Source of the DNA: Frigidibacter sp. SD6-1
GTDB lineage: Bacteria > Pseudomonadota > Alphaproteobacteria > Rhodobacterales > Rhodobacteraceae
Direction: 5' to 3'
DNA length: 64,000 bases
Assembly: GCF_030143255.1 (NCBI RefSeq)
Contig: NZ_JARJNR010000006.1
Location: forward strand, 124,001-188,000
The notes under the pieces were generated by a model that saw nothing but the letters and a program-made list of their open reading frames with translations, did no database searches and was not told the origin of the DNA. A program made the position numbers and the translations under genes. Positions 26,018 through 34,348 of this stretch are shown in pieces (position 1 is the stretch's first letter; every line of letters starts with the position of its first letter).

Positions 26018-26085
26018 CTCCTCGTCGGCCTTCGGCCGCTCGTCGTGAGTGCGCCAGAGCGAAGAGCGCCGAAGGCGACGATGAG
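26018..26085. repeat. Inverted pair of CTCnTCG intergenic repeats
   Basis: Copy one (26018-26045, plus) runs from CTCCTCGTCG to GCTCGTCG. Copy two (26060-26085, minus) runs from CTCATCGTCG to GCTCTTCG. Both have a CTTCGG core. The pair ends 9 nt beyond the znuB stop. Confidence 0.75.
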
Positions 26086-26093
26086 CGGCCCGG

Positions 26094-26879
26094 TCATGGC
26101 CGGCTTCGCCGCAAGGCGGAGAGGAGGAACAGGCCGAAGGCCGCCACGACCACCGAGGGTCCGGCGGGCGTATCGAAACGAAGCGAGGCGCCAAGACCCG
26201 CAACCACCGCCACCGCGCCGCCGAGCGTTGCGAGAAGCGCCATCCGTTCCGGCGTCGCGGCGAAGGCGCGGGCGGCGGCGGGCGGGATGATCAGCATGGC
26301 CGCGATCAGAAGTGCGCCCACGATCTTGATCGACAGTGCCACCGTGAGGCCCAGCGCCAGTGTCAGCGCCAGCCGCTCGCGGCCCGGATCGACACCCGAG
26401 GCCTGCGCCAGTTCCTCGTTCACCGTCGCCGTCACCAGTCCGTCCCAGCGCCAGAGAAGTAGGCCCAGCACCAATGCGCTGCCGACCCAGACCCAGATCA
26501 CATCGCCCCAGCCCACGGTCAGGATGTCGCCGAAGAGATAGGCCGACAAATCGACCCGGACCGAGGGCAAGAAGGAAACCGCGACCAGCCCGAGTGCCAG
26601 CGCGGAATGAGCCATCACCCCCAGTAGCGTATCGGCCTGATGGCCGCGCCCGCTGAGGCTCGCCACCGTCAGCGCGACCGAGAGGGCCACGGCAAGGATG
26701 CCGAGATAGAGCGGCAGGTGGAAGGCGAAGGCAAGCGCCACGCCGAGGATCGCGGCATGCGAGGTCGCGTCGCCGAAATAGGCCATCCGCCGCCAGACCA
26801 CGAAAGACCCAAGCGGCCCAGCCGCGACTGTCAGGCCGACCCCGGCGAGGAGCGCGCGCAGCAGGAATTCGTCAAACAT
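26094..26879 (-). CDS. znuB: Zinc ABC transporter permease
   Basis: This 261-residue membrane protein of the ABC-3 family has about eight helices. Typical segments are WRRMAYFGDATSHAAILGVAL near residues 28-48 and LLIAAMLIIPPAAARAFA near 200. It forms the zinc channel with ZnuC. Its ATG at 26879 lies 8 bp inside the 3' end of znuC, giving translational coupling. The long in-frame upstream extension is the antisense of the histidine-rich region and is rejected. Confidence 0.9.
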   Translation of the reverse strand: MFDEFLLRALLAGVGLTVAAGPLGSFVVWRRMAYFGDATSHAAILGVALAFAFHLPLYLGILAVALSVALTVASLSGRGHQADTLLGVMAHSALALGLVAVSFLPSVRVDLSAYLFGDILTVGWGDVIWVWVGSALVLGLLLWRWDGLVTATVNEELAQASGVDPGRERLALTLALGLTVALSIKIVGALLIAAMLIIPPAAARAFAATPERMALLATLGGAVAVVAGLGASLRFDTPAGPSVVVAAFGLFLLSALRRSRP

Positions 26880-27693
26880 CCGCCTGCTCCGCCCCACGGG
26901 TTTCGGTCCGGTCGCCGCGGCCATTGTCATGGTCATGCGCGTGATGATGGTGGTGGCCGTGACCGTCCTCGCCGTGATCATGATCATGATCATGATCATG
27001 GTCGTGGTGATGGCGGTAGAGCGCAAGAACCCCGTCCTGATCGAAGCCGAACAGCGCCCGGTAGGCGGGCGCGGCAGAGACGGCTTCGGGCGCGCCCTCG
27101 CAGCAGACATGGCCGTTGAGGCAGATCACCCGGTCCGAGGCCCGCATCACGACATTGAGGTCATGGCTGACCAGCAGCACCGCAACCCCGGTCTCCCGCC
27201 GCAAGTCCTCCAGCAACCGGTAGAAGGCGGCGATCCCCGGCTGGTCCAGCCCCTGCGTCGGCTCGTCAAGGATCAGGATATCCGGTCTCGACAGAAGTGC
27301 GCGGGCCAGAAGGACGCGCTGGAACTGCCCACCCGACAGCGCCAGCAGCTGGCGCGGGCCAAGACCCGCGGCACCGGTGCGGGCGAGCGCCTGCTCCGCG
27401 TCGATGTCGCTGACACGGCGCGGCAGCGACAGAAAGCGGCGGACGGTCAGCGGCAGGCCCGCCTCGACCCTCAGCCGCTGCGGCACATAGCCGATCCTGA
27501 GCCCCGCCTTGCGCTCGATCGATCCGGCCGAGGCGGGCGCCAGTCCGATCAAGGCCCGGATCAATGTCGATTTTCCCGACCCGTTCGGCCCGACGATGGT
27601 GACGATCTCGCCTTTCGAGACCGCAAGCGTGACATCGCTCAATACCGGCAGCTCGCCGTGCCGCACCGAAAGGTTCTGCGCCGCGATCAGCAT
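26872..27693 (-). CDS. znuC: Zinc ABC transporter ATP-binding protein with histidine-rich tail
   Basis: This 273-residue ATPase has Walker A GPNGSGKST, signature LSGGQFQR, Walker B ILILDEPTQGLD and switch histidine LLVSHDLNVV. The core ends near residue 228. The C terminus then carries a run of His and Asp with some Gly (roughly 229-258, over a dozen His), encoded partly by a tandem CATGAT tract at about 26980-27005. Such a tail may bind or sense zinc. It starts directly after the zur stop, so zur-znuC-znuB form one operon. Confidence 0.92.
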   Translation of the reverse strand: MLIAAQNLSVRHGELPVLSDVTLAVSKGEIVTIVGPNGSGKSTLIRALIGLAPASAGSIERKAGLRIGYVPQRLRVEAGLPLTVRRFLSLPRRVSDIDAEQALARTGAAGLGPRQLLALSGGQFQRVLLARALLSRPDILILDEPTQGLDQPGIAAFYRLLEDLRRETGVAVLLVSHDLNVVMRASDRVICLNGHVCCEGAPEAVSAAPAYRALFGFDQDGVLALYRHHHDHDHDHDHDHGEDGHGHHHHHAHDHDNGRGDRTETRGAEQADV

Positions 27694-28221
27694 TCAGCCT
27701 TCCCCGCGCGCCAGGCAGGCCGAACAGAGACCCAGCGCCTCCACCACCGTGCCCTCGACTGCGAAACCCGCCGCCGCCGCCGACCCTTCGACTGCCGCCG
27801 CGACCGGTTCAGCCGGTGCCTCGGCGACCGACCGGCAAGCGCGGCAGATCATCACCATCGGCGTATGATCGTCGCCGGGATGCATGCAGGCCATGAAGGC
27901 ATTGAGCCGCGCGATCCGGTGCGCCATGCCGTTCTCGACCAGAAAATCGAGCGCCCGGTAGGCGACGGGGGGCTTGTTGCCGAACCCCTCGCCTGCCAGC
28001 CGCTCCAGTACCTCGTAAGCCCCGACCGCCCGATGCTCCTCCAGCAATATCTCTAGCGCGCGCCGCCGCACAGGCGTCAGCTTCAGCCCGCGCTCCGCCG
28101 CAAGCGCGTCCGCCCTCGCGATCAGTCCGCCGCAACAATGGCTGTGGTCGTGCCGCCGGAACGCGAGGCCCGCATCGGTAGCCGACTTGCCGGGATCTCC
28201 GCCCGCAGAAGCGTGGTTCAT
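27694..28221 (-). CDS. zur: Zinc uptake regulator Zur (Fur family)
   Basis: This 175-residue Fur-family repressor has an HDHSHCCGG metal-rich N terminus, the DNA-reading helix region PPVAYRALDFLVENGMAHRI, HPGDDHTPMVMICRACRSV with a first CxxC zinc site, and a C-terminal GLCSACL second CxxC. It represses the zinc uptake genes when zinc is sufficient. A Zur box covers its own start codon, so it is autoregulated. It is divergent from znuA. The message appears leaderless, with TACTAT just before the ATG. Confidence 0.92.
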   Translation of the reverse strand: MNHASAGGDPGKSATDAGLAFRRHDHSHCCGGLIARADALAAERGLKLTPVRRRALEILLEEHRAVGAYEVLERLAGEGFGNKPPVAYRALDFLVENGMAHRIARLNAFMACMHPGDDHTPMVMICRACRSVAEAPAEPVAAAVEGSAAAAGFAVEGTVVEALGLCSACLARGEG

Positions 28222-28236
28222 GTTATAGTATCACAT
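28220..28236. promoter_or_regulatory. Zur box 1, over the zur start codon
   Basis: ATGTTATAGTATCACAT is a 17-bp palindrome with one mismatch and fits the Zur consensus TGTTATAnTATAACA. It covers the zur start codon, and on the minus strand the -10 element TACTAT, so bound Zur would block zur-znuCB. Confidence 0.8.
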
Positions 28237-28241
28237 TTCTC

Positions 28242-28270
28242 TTGACTGTTACTTTATAACATATGATATC
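28242..28270 (+). promoter_or_regulatory. znuA promoter with Zur box 2
   Basis: TTGACT (28242-28247) is a -35 element, with TATGAT or TGATAT near 28262-28269 as -10. TGTTACTTTATAACA at 28247-28261 matches the Zur consensus at 12 of 14 defined positions and fills the spacer, so bound Zur would occlude polymerase. Confidence 0.75.
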
Positions 28271-28297
28271 GCCCTGCCGACCACAACAGGACTTGTC

Positions 28298-29242
28298 ATG
28301 CACCTCCCCGCCGCGCGCCTTGCCGTTGCCCTCGCCGCCCTTTCGGCTGCTTCTCCCCTGCACGCCGAGGCACTGCAGGTTGTCACCGACATTGCACCCA
28401 TCCAATCTCTGGTGGCGCAGGTGATGGGCGACACCGGCACGCCGATGCTTCTGGTCGCGCAGGGCGCCGACCCGCACGAATATCAACTCCGCCCGTCAGA
28501 GGCCCGCGCCCTTGCCTCTGCCGACCTCATCTTCTGGATAGGCCCTGAGATGACGCCCTGGCTTGACCGGGCGATTGCGACCGCCCGCGCCGACGCGCCG
28601 CTCGCGCTCCTGACCACGCCGGGCACCGAATTGCGCCCTTTCGCGAGCGGCGGCGCAGATGAGGATGAAACGCATGAAGAGGGCGACCATGAGGGCAATC
28701 ACGACCATGCGCACGACGGCACCGATCCGCATGCCTGGCTCGATCCGGCCAATGCCCGTGCCTGGATCGCCGCGATCCGCGACCGGCTGAGCGCCGCCGA
28801 TCCCGCCCATGCCGCCGACTATCAGAAGAACGCGGCCGAAGCGATAACGCGCCTCAACGAACTGGAACAGGAGATTGGCACGACCCTGCGGGCCGCAAGG
28901 GGCAAGCCCTTGATCATGGGCCATGACGCCTATGGGTATTTCGCCGGCGCTTTCGATCTGACCATTGCCGCCAGCCTTGCCGAAGGCGATGCGGCGAGCC
29001 CCGGCGCCCAGCATGTAAGCGCCGTGACCGAGACAGCGCGCGCAGCGCCGGACGGCTGCATCTTTCCTGAGGCCGGTCACGACCCCGCCCCGGTCGACCG
29101 GATAGCGGCCGATACGGGCATGAGGCGCGGCGCGGCGCTTGACCCCGAAGGGCTTGCGCTTGCACCCGGCGCCGATCTCTATGCCCAGCTCCTGCGCGGG
29201 CTTGCCTCAACGATCGTCGGCTGTCTCGCCTCTGGCGAGTAG
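28298..29242 (+). CDS. znuA: High-affinity zinc-binding periplasmic protein
   Basis: This 314-residue cluster A-I binding protein has a signal peptide (cut near HAEA at about 24-27). Ligand histidines lie in GADPHEYQLRPS, THEEGDHEGNHDHAHDGTDPHAW and GHDAYGYF. The loop between the first and second ligand is His- and Asp/Glu-rich (about 126-146), as usual for zinc rather than manganese binders. It delivers zinc to ZnuBC. It is divergent from zur and controlled by two Zur boxes. Confidence 0.93.
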   Translation: MHLPAARLAVALAALSAASPLHAEALQVVTDIAPIQSLVAQVMGDTGTPMLLVAQGADPHEYQLRPSEARALASADLIFWIGPEMTPWLDRAIATARADAPLALLTTPGTELRPFASGGADEDETHEEGDHEGNHDHAHDGTDPHAWLDPANARAWIAAIRDRLSAADPAHAADYQKNAAEAITRLNELEQEIGTTLRAARGKPLIMGHDAYGYFAGAFDLTIAASLAEGDAASPGAQHVSAVTETARAAPDGCIFPEAGHDPAPVDRIAADTGMRRGAALDPEGLALAPGADLYAQLLRGLASTIVGCLASGE

Positions 29243-29304
29243 GACGTCGGCGCTATATCTTTCCTGGACAAGAGCGCCGCAAAGGCCACCATCCGGGGAG
29301 ACAT

Positions 29305-30168
29305 ATGAGCGTGATCTTTGACGACCGCCCCTGCGACCTTGGCGAGGGGCCGCTCTGGCATCCCGGGCGGAGCCAGCTTTTCTGGTTCGACATAACCGGG
29401 CGGCGGCTTCTGTCGCGCGACGGGACCGGCCCGCTGGACTGGAGCCTGCCGGAAATGTGCTCGGCCGCGGGCTGGATCGACGACGACCGGCTGCTAATGG
29501 CGTCCGAGACCGGCCTTTGGGTCTTCGACATCGAAAGCGGTGCGCGCGACCTGGTCACAGCGCTTGAGGCCGACAATCCGGTGACCCGCTCGAACGACGG
29601 CCGTGCCGATCCCTGGGGCGGCTTCTGGATCGGCACGATGGGCAAGGCGGCGGAGCCCGAAGCCGGGTCGATCTGGCGCTATTACCGGGGCGAGCTGCGG
29701 CGCCTCTTCCCGAAGATCACCATTTCGAACGCTATCGCCTTCGCCCCCAACCGGCAGTTCGCGACCTTCGCCGACACCGCGCGCGGGATTGTATGGCGCA
29801 CGGCGCTCGACCCGCTGCATGGCTGGCCGAAGGGAGAGCCGGAACCCTTCCTGCGTGCCCGATCAGGCGGAATGGCTAATCCCGACGGCGCGGTCTTCGA
29901 TGCCGACGGCACCTTCTGGCTGGCGGAATGGGGTGCGGCGCGGGTCGCGGCCTATGGGCCGGATGGGCAGTTCTTGCGCGCGGTACCGGTCGGAGGGCGC
30001 CACTCCTCCTGCCCCGCTTTCGGCGGCAGCGATCTACGCACCCTCTTCACCACGACTGCACGGCAGGGCCTGTCGCCGGATATTCTCGCCGCCGAACCGC
30101 TGAACGGCGCGACCATCCGCTGCGACGATGTCGCCCAGGGCCTGCCGGAGCCGAGGGTCATCCTCTGA
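29305..30168 (+). CDS. SMP-30/gluconolactonase family protein
   Basis: This 287-residue six-bladed beta-propeller lactonase has metal ligands in CDLGEGPLWHP (Glu), TRSNDGRADPWGGFWIGTMG (Asn), and GMANPDGAVFDADGTFWLAEW (Asp). Members open sugar lactones such as arabinono-, xylono- or fucono-lactone. No sugar operon is adjacent, so the substrate is open. It is well removed from the fuconate operon at 3091-5976, but could supply its lactone step. A GGGGAG site precedes the ATG. Confidence 0.88.
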   Translation: MSVIFDDRPCDLGEGPLWHPGRSQLFWFDITGRRLLSRDGTGPLDWSLPEMCSAAGWIDDDRLLMASETGLWVFDIESGARDLVTALEADNPVTRSNDGRADPWGGFWIGTMGKAAEPEAGSIWRYYRGELRRLFPKITISNAIAFAPNRQFATFADTARGIVWRTALDPLHGWPKGEPEPFLRARSGGMANPDGAVFDADGTFWLAEWGAARVAAYGPDGQFLRAVPVGGRHSSCPAFGGSDLRTLFTTTARQGLSPDILAAEPLNGATIRCDDVAQGLPEPRVIL

Positions 30169-30205
30169 TCGCACCCCGCCGGAGCTCGGCACAACCGGGA
30201 TCCGA

Positions 30206-30272
30206 GGTGCCGGGGCCCCGCCCCGGCACCGAGACACGGCTTGATCTCGTGCGCCGCAAGGCGCGCGAGATC
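30206..30272 (+). terminator. Two stem-loops after the lactonase gene
   Basis: An 11-bp perfect hairpin (30206-30230) is followed by a 13-bp stem with one G-U pair capped by a GCAA tetraloop (30243-30272). Together they separate the lactonase from the downstream regulator gene. Confidence 0.6.
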
Positions 30273-30325
30273 GCATCTTGAAAGAAGCCGTTGCACCCGG
30301 ACGCGCGAACGGTGATCCTGCCGCC

Positions 30326-30832
30326 ATGCCAGAGACAGACCGGACGCTCGCCCCCCTCTTCGCCGACATAGCCGATGCCTTCGGCCTCTCCCGCCCCGCC
30401 GGGCACTGTTTCGCCGCGATCTGGCGCGCGGCGCAGCCGCCCTGCGCCGACGATCTGGTGGCGGACCTCGGCCTTGCCCGCTCCAACATCTCGACCGCGC
30501 TGAAAGACCTGCGCGGCGCGGGCCTTGTCAGCGTTGCCCGCACACCCGGCGACCGGAAGGAATATTTCACCGCGCCCGCCGACCCTTGGGAACTGCTGCG
30601 CCTTCTGGCCGCCCACCGGCAACGCAGCCTGATCCTGCCGCTGCTCGACCGGCTGATGCAGGCCGAGGCTGTCCTGCCCGACGCGCGCCTCGCGGCGCTG
30701 CACGACACATTGTCGACCGCCTCGGCGGCAATGGCCGCCCTCGCGACGCTCGACGCGGGCGGTTTCGCCAAGCGGATCGGCGCGATGGCGGACCCGTCCG
30801 AAAAGCCCAAGAAGAAAAAGAAGAAGCGCTGA
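30326..30832 (+). CDS. GbsR/MarR-type transcriptional regulator
   Basis: This protein of about 168 residues is mostly a winged helix: DDLVADLGLARSNISTALKDLRGAGLVSVARTPGDRKEYF (about 42-81) matches the GbsR group of MarR-like regulators. The C-terminal half is helical and it ends in a lysine-rich tail. The start is uncertain: an in-frame TTG at 30278 would add 16 residues, but it abuts the terminator hairpin. The target genes are unknown. It converges on the sensor kinase gene. Confidence 0.75.
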   Translation: MPETDRTLAPLFADIADAFGLSRPAGHCFAAIWRAAQPPCADDLVADLGLARSNISTALKDLRGAGLVSVARTPGDRKEYFTAPADPWELLRLLAAHRQRSLILPLLDRLMQAEAVLPDARLAALHDTLSTASAAMAALATLDAGGFAKRIGAMADPSEKPKKKKKKR

Positions 30833-30858
30833 GCCCCGCACCGGCGCCCGCCGCAAGC

Positions 30859-32256
30859 CTACTGCGGGTCGGAAAGGCTCAGTTCGCGCGGCAGGTGCGC
30901 CATGAATTCCGTGCCATTCCCGTCGGACCGCACAAGCTCGAGCCTCCCGCCATGGCCCCTGATCAGTTCCGCCGCGATGGCAAGGCCAAGACCCGTCCCG
31001 CCCTTGCGGTTGCCCGCATGGAACGGCTCAAAGAGATGCTCGCGGGTCTTCTGCGGCAGGCCGGGGCCAGTATCGCCTACCCGGATCCACCAGCCGCCCT
31101 CCTCCTCGCCCGCGCCGATCTCGATCGTGCCGGGCTGGCCCGTCGCCTCGATCGCCTGACGCGCATTGCGCGTGAGGTTCGACAGAACCCGGTAAAGCTG
31201 CTCGCGGTCTGCGCGCAGGGTCAGCGCAGGCGCGATATCTGTCACATATTCGACGAGCCCGTTGCCCGCGATCCGCTCGCCGTCGAGGATATCCTCGACC
31301 AGCCCCGACAACATGAAGCGCGCCAGGGTCGGCGGCGGTTCCTCGGCCTTGCCGAAGGCCAGCGTCGATTCGCACAGCGCCACCGCCCGTCCGATCGCCC
31401 CGATCAGCTTCGGCGCGGCGCGGGCAACTGTCGGGTCCTTGCTCATCTCGATCCGGTCGCTCATCAGTTGCGCCGTCGTCAGGATATTGCGCAGATCGTG
31501 ACTGATCCGCGCCACCGCCCCGCCAAGCTGGGCAAGGCGTTCCTTCTGGCGAAGCGCCGACGTAAGCTGCTTCTGCAGGTCCTGCAGGGCTTCCTCGGCC
31601 TCGCGCAGCTCGACCACATCCGACTGCGGTTCGATGACGCGCCGCGCATCCTCCGGCGCCTCGGCATAGGCCGACATATTGCCGACCACCCGCCGGATAG
31701 GCGCGACCAGAAGCCGCCCGACCGCGAGGAACAGAAGACCTGCCGTCAGGATCGAGATCACCGCCGACAGCCCGAGAATACGCACGCCGTAATCGATCAT
31801 CGCGGCCCGCAGGGGCGCGGTGTCCATTGTCGCCTCGATCAGCATCCCCGCCTGTTTCACCGGATCGCCGATCACCCGCATCACCCGGTTTTCGGGCAGA
31901 AGCAGACAGTGGATCGCATCGCGGATCAGTTGCCAGGCGGAGGGATCGCGCATGTCGTAGGTCGCCTCGATCGGCTGGCGGACCGGCGAGGACAGGACAA
32001 GCTGGCGCGCCTCGTCCCGCCTCAGGACGACGTTGTAGACCTCGGCATTGGCCAGAAGCTCACGCTCGACCTTTTCGTCGATCATGTCGCCCGCCGCCAG
32101 AAGCGACAGCGAGGCGATCTGGGCGCGTTCGAGGCGCGAGCGGATGTAATCTTCGCGGAACCGCGCGACCGAGGGCACGAAGATCAGCACCTCCGCCAGC
32201 ATGACGAAAAGCGCGGTCAGGATGAGGAAACGCCCCGAAAGGGTCTTGAGGAACAT
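30859..32256 (-). CDS. Membrane sensor histidine kinase (orphan)
   Basis: This 465-residue kinase has transmembrane helix 1 at about 8-27 (LILTALFVMLAEVLIFVPSV), a periplasmic sensor of about 145 residues, helix 2 near 175-198, a HAMP-like linker, a DHp domain with phospho-accepting histidine in ARISHDLRNILTTAQ, and a catalytic domain with NLTRNARQAIEA, DTGPGLP and GGTGLGLAI. No response regulator gene is adjacent. The ATG at 32256 has GAAGGG upstream; longer starts at 32322 or 32340 lack a site. It lies divergently upstream of rpmH. Confidence 0.85.
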   Translation of the reverse strand: MFLKTLSGRFLILTALFVMLAEVLIFVPSVARFREDYIRSRLERAQIASLSLLAAGDMIDEKVERELLANAEVYNVVLRRDEARQLVLSSPVRQPIEATYDMRDPSAWQLIRDAIHCLLLPENRVMRVIGDPVKQAGMLIEATMDTAPLRAAMIDYGVRILGLSAVISILTAGLLFLAVGRLLVAPIRRVVGNMSAYAEAPEDARRVIEPQSDVVELREAEEALQDLQKQLTSALRQKERLAQLGGAVARISHDLRNILTTAQLMSDRIEMSKDPTVARAAPKLIGAIGRAVALCESTLAFGKAEEPPPTLARFMLSGLVEDILDGERIAGNGLVEYVTDIAPALTLRADREQLYRVLSNLTRNARQAIEATGQPGTIEIGAGEEEGGWWIRVGDTGPGLPQKTREHLFEPFHAGNRKGGTGLGLAIAAELIRGHGGRLELVRSDGNGTEFMAHLPRELSLSDPQ

Positions 32257-32383
32257 GATCGGCCCTTCGCGGCCCCAGCTTTTCCGGCGCGGAATGCGAC
32301 GGGTTGGCCAGAGGATAGTCATGCCAGCGCGACACTGCAAATCGCTCGGGGCCGGAAGCCGTGAAAAATCCCCGGGGGCCGAG

Positions 32384-32412
32384 TTGACTTGGGCCAGTCA
32401 TGCGTCTATGGA
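32384..32412 (+). promoter_or_regulatory. rpmH promoter
   Basis: TTGACT (32384-32389), a 17-bp spacer and TATGGA (32407-32412) form a sigma-70 type promoter about 70 bp upstream of rpmH. Confidence 0.55.
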
Positions 32413-32479
32413 CCGGGCTTCGAATGACAGGCCTTCGAATCCCTTCCGGGTTTGGGCCCGATGAGCCGGAGCAAGAAAG

Positions 32480-32614
32480 ATGAAACGCACCTATCAACCG
32501 TCGAACCTGGTTCGCGCCCGCCGCCACGGCTTCCGCGCGCGCATGGCGACCAAGGGCGGCCGCAAGGTGCTGAACGCCCGCCGCGCCCGTGGCCGCAAGG
32601 TCCTGTCGGCGTAA
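32480..32614 (+). CDS. rpmH: 50S ribosomal protein L34
   Basis: This 44-residue basic protein starts [18 protein letters not shown] and ends GRKVLSA, the standard L34 sequence. It is an rRNA-binding part of the large subunit. It is too short for most open-reading-frame filters but is unmistakable, with its own promoter and the conserved rpmH-rnpA-yidD-yidC order. The rnpA start lies 17 nt after its stop. Confidence 0.97.
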   Translation: MKRTYQPSNLVRARRHGFRARMATKGGRKVLNARRARGRKVLSA

Positions 32615-32631
32615 GCACGACCGTATACGGC

Positions 32632-33051
32632 ATGACACCGCCGGAGGCTCCCGCGACTGGCCCTGACAGGCCGGAGGCGGCAAAGCCCCCGGCGGTTTCC
32701 GTTCGTCTGGAGGGTCTGAAGAACCGGTCGGAATTCCTCAAGGCGGCGCAGGCCCGGCGGCAGTCGGCGGGGAGCTTCCTTCTGCAGGCCCGGCGCCGGG
32801 GTGAAGGCGAACCGGACGGCGCGCTGATCCGCGTGGGCTTCACCTGTTCGAAGAAGGTCGGCAACGCCGTCGCCCGCAACCGCGCCAAGCGGCGCCTGCG
32901 CGAGATCGCGCGGGCCGTGCTGCCGGAGGCCGGTCGCCCGGGCTGGGACTATGTGCTCGTCGGCCGTCCAGCAGTGACGGCCAGTCGCGAGTTCGCGCTG
33001 CTCCTCTCCGATCTGCGCACCGCGCTTGCGCAGGTCCACCGCAAGTCATGA
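32632..33051 (+). CDS. rnpA: Ribonuclease P protein component
   Basis: This 139-residue protein pairs with the RNase P RNA to mature tRNA 5' ends. The signature [25 protein letters not shown] occurs at about 66-90, and the first 30 residues are a low-complexity, proline-rich extension. The ATG at 32632 gives [10 protein letters not shown]. The frame extends upstream through rpmH, but that would be an overlap of an unrelated frame. Its stop overlaps yidD in ATGA. Confidence 0.93.
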   Translation: MTPPEAPATGPDRPEAAKPPAVSVRLEGLKNRSEFLKAAQARRQSAGSFLLQARRRGEGEPDGALIRVGFTCSKKVGNAVARNRAKRRLREIARAVLPEAGRPGWDYVLVGRPAVTASREFALLLSDLRTALAQVHRKS

Positions 33052-33278
33052 GCCCGCTCGCCCATATCCTCGCCCTGCCGGTCCGGGCCTACAGGCTGGT
33101 TCTCAGCCCCTGGGTCGGGCACAATTGCCGCTACCAGCCCACCTGCTCGGCCTACGCACTGGAGGCACTAGGCCGCTACGGCGCGCTCAGGGGCGGCTGG
33201 CTCGCGCTTCGCCGGATCGGCCGTTGCCATCCCTGGGGTGGATCGGGGCATGATCCGGTGCCGCCCGGGCGGGACTGA
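33048..33278 (+). CDS. yidD: Membrane protein insertion efficiency factor YidD
   Basis: This 76-residue protein has the family signature: an N-terminal amphipathic helix ([13 protein letters not shown]), then [16 protein letters not shown] with conserved cysteines, and [17 protein letters not shown]. It helps YidC-dependent insertion. The ATGA overlap with rnpA couples translation. A repeat element follows the stop by 8 nt. Confidence 0.93.
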   Translation: MSPLAHILALPVRAYRLVLSPWVGHNCRYQPTCSAYALEALGRYGALRGGWLALRRIGRCHPWGGSGHDPVPPGRD

Positions 33279-33285
33279 GGGGCGG

Positions 33286-33380
33286 CTCTTCGCCCCTTGC
33301 AGGGCTCATCGCCGGTCGCCCGGGCGAAGAAAGCCGGGGCCGGCTTGATGAGCGCCCCTTCGGGGGCGATTGCGGAAGAG
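33286..33380. repeat. CTCnTCG intergenic repeat, with degenerate partner
   Basis: CTCTTCG (33286-33292) and CTCATCG (33305-33311) are 12 nt apart around a CCCTTGCAGGG core. A weaker minus-strand partner spans 33346-33380 (GATGAG...GAAGAG). It follows yidD by 8 nt, showing that plus-strand genes also carry the element. Confidence 0.55.
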
Positions 33381-33404
33381 GCCCGCATCTGCGATAGCCA
33401 TCCC

Positions 33405-34280
33405 ATGCTCGACGATCTTGACGATATCCATCCGCTGTTCCACGGCGCGCCTTCCTCGACCGAGTTCAGGAAGTTGCGCAAGCGCATCGTGCGCGAGGTG
33501 CGCGAGGCGATCGAGACCTATGGCATGGTGGAGCGCGGCGCGCGCTGGCTCGTCTGCCTGTCGGGCGGCAAGGACAGCTACACGCTTCTGGCCGCGCTGA
33601 CCGAACTCAAATGGCGGGGCCTCCTGCCGGTCGATCTTCTGGCCTGCAACCTCGATCAGGGCCAGCCGGGTTTTCCGGCGACCGTGCTGCCCGAATTCCT
33701 GACCAGGATGGGCGTCCCCCATCGCATCGAATATCAGGATACCTATTCGGTCGTGACCTCGAAAATCGCGCCCGGCGGCACGATGTGTTCGCTCTGCTCG
33801 CGGCTGAGGCGCGGCAACCTCTACCGGATCGCACGGGAAGAGGGATGTAGCGCGGTAGTGCTTGGGCATCACCGGGACGATATTCTGGAAACCTTCTTCA
33901 TGAACCTTTTCCATGGCGGGCGTCTGGCCACGATGCCGCCGAAGCTTCTGAACGAGGATGGCGATCTGTTCGTCTACCGCCCGCTGGCCTTCGTGGCCGA
34001 GGCGGACTGCGAGCGCTTCGCAAAGGCGATGAACTATCCGATCATCCCTTGCGACCTTTGCGGCAGTCAGGAAGGCTTGCAACGTGCGCAGGTCAAGAAA
34101 CTGCTGACCGACTGGGAGACGCGCAGCCCCGGCCGCCGCCAGGTGATGTTCCGGGCGCTTCTGAACGCGCGGCCCTCGCATCTGCCCGATCCGAAGCTCT
34201 TCGATTTCCTCGGCCTTGCGCCCGGCAGAGCGCAAAGTTCCGCCCCCGACGCGCCGCCGCGGCTTTCGGACAGCGATTAA
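33405..34280 (+). CDS. ttcA: tRNA 2-thiocytidine(32) synthetase
   Basis: This 291-residue enzyme thiolates C32 of certain tRNAs using ATP and an Fe-S cluster. It has the PP-loop [10 protein letters not shown] (about 55-64), the cluster cysteines in [14 protein letters not shown], and [11 protein letters not shown]. The C-terminal part [15 protein letters not shown] holds a further cysteine pair. The start at 33405 ([12 protein letters not shown]) follows the end of the repeat; a start at 33348 would lie inside it. No strong ribosome-binding site is seen. Confidence 0.9.
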   Translation: MLDDLDDIHPLFHGAPSSTEFRKLRKRIVREVREAIETYGMVERGARWLVCLSGGKDSYTLLAALTELKWRGLLPVDLLACNLDQGQPGFPATVLPEFLTRMGVPHRIEYQDTYSVVTSKIAPGGTMCSLCSRLRRGNLYRIAREEGCSAVVLGHHRDDILETFFMNLFHGGRLATMPPKLLNEDGDLFVYRPLAFVAEADCERFAKAMNYPIIPCDLCGSQEGLQRAQVKKLLTDWETRSPGRRQVMFRALLNARPSHLPDPKLFDFLGLAPGRAQSSAPDAPPRLSDSD

Positions 34281-34348
34281 CTTCGTGGTCACTTCGTTCT
34301 GGTTAGGTTCTCCTCAAGGCCGGGCTGGCCTGAGAGGAAAGGGACCCC

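Noticed and set aside
26978-27005. CRISPR-like or satellite repeat of CATGAT units
   Set aside because: The units are contiguous hexamers inside the znuC coding frame, without spacers; they encode His-Asp pairs.
26929-28056. 375-residue plus-strand frame over znuC and zur
   Set aside because: Repetitive Met/Ile/Val start comes from the antisense of the His codons; both genes on the other strand are certain.
30586-32364. 592-residue plus-strand frame
   Set aside because: Antisense of the sensor kinase gene; no domain recognisable.
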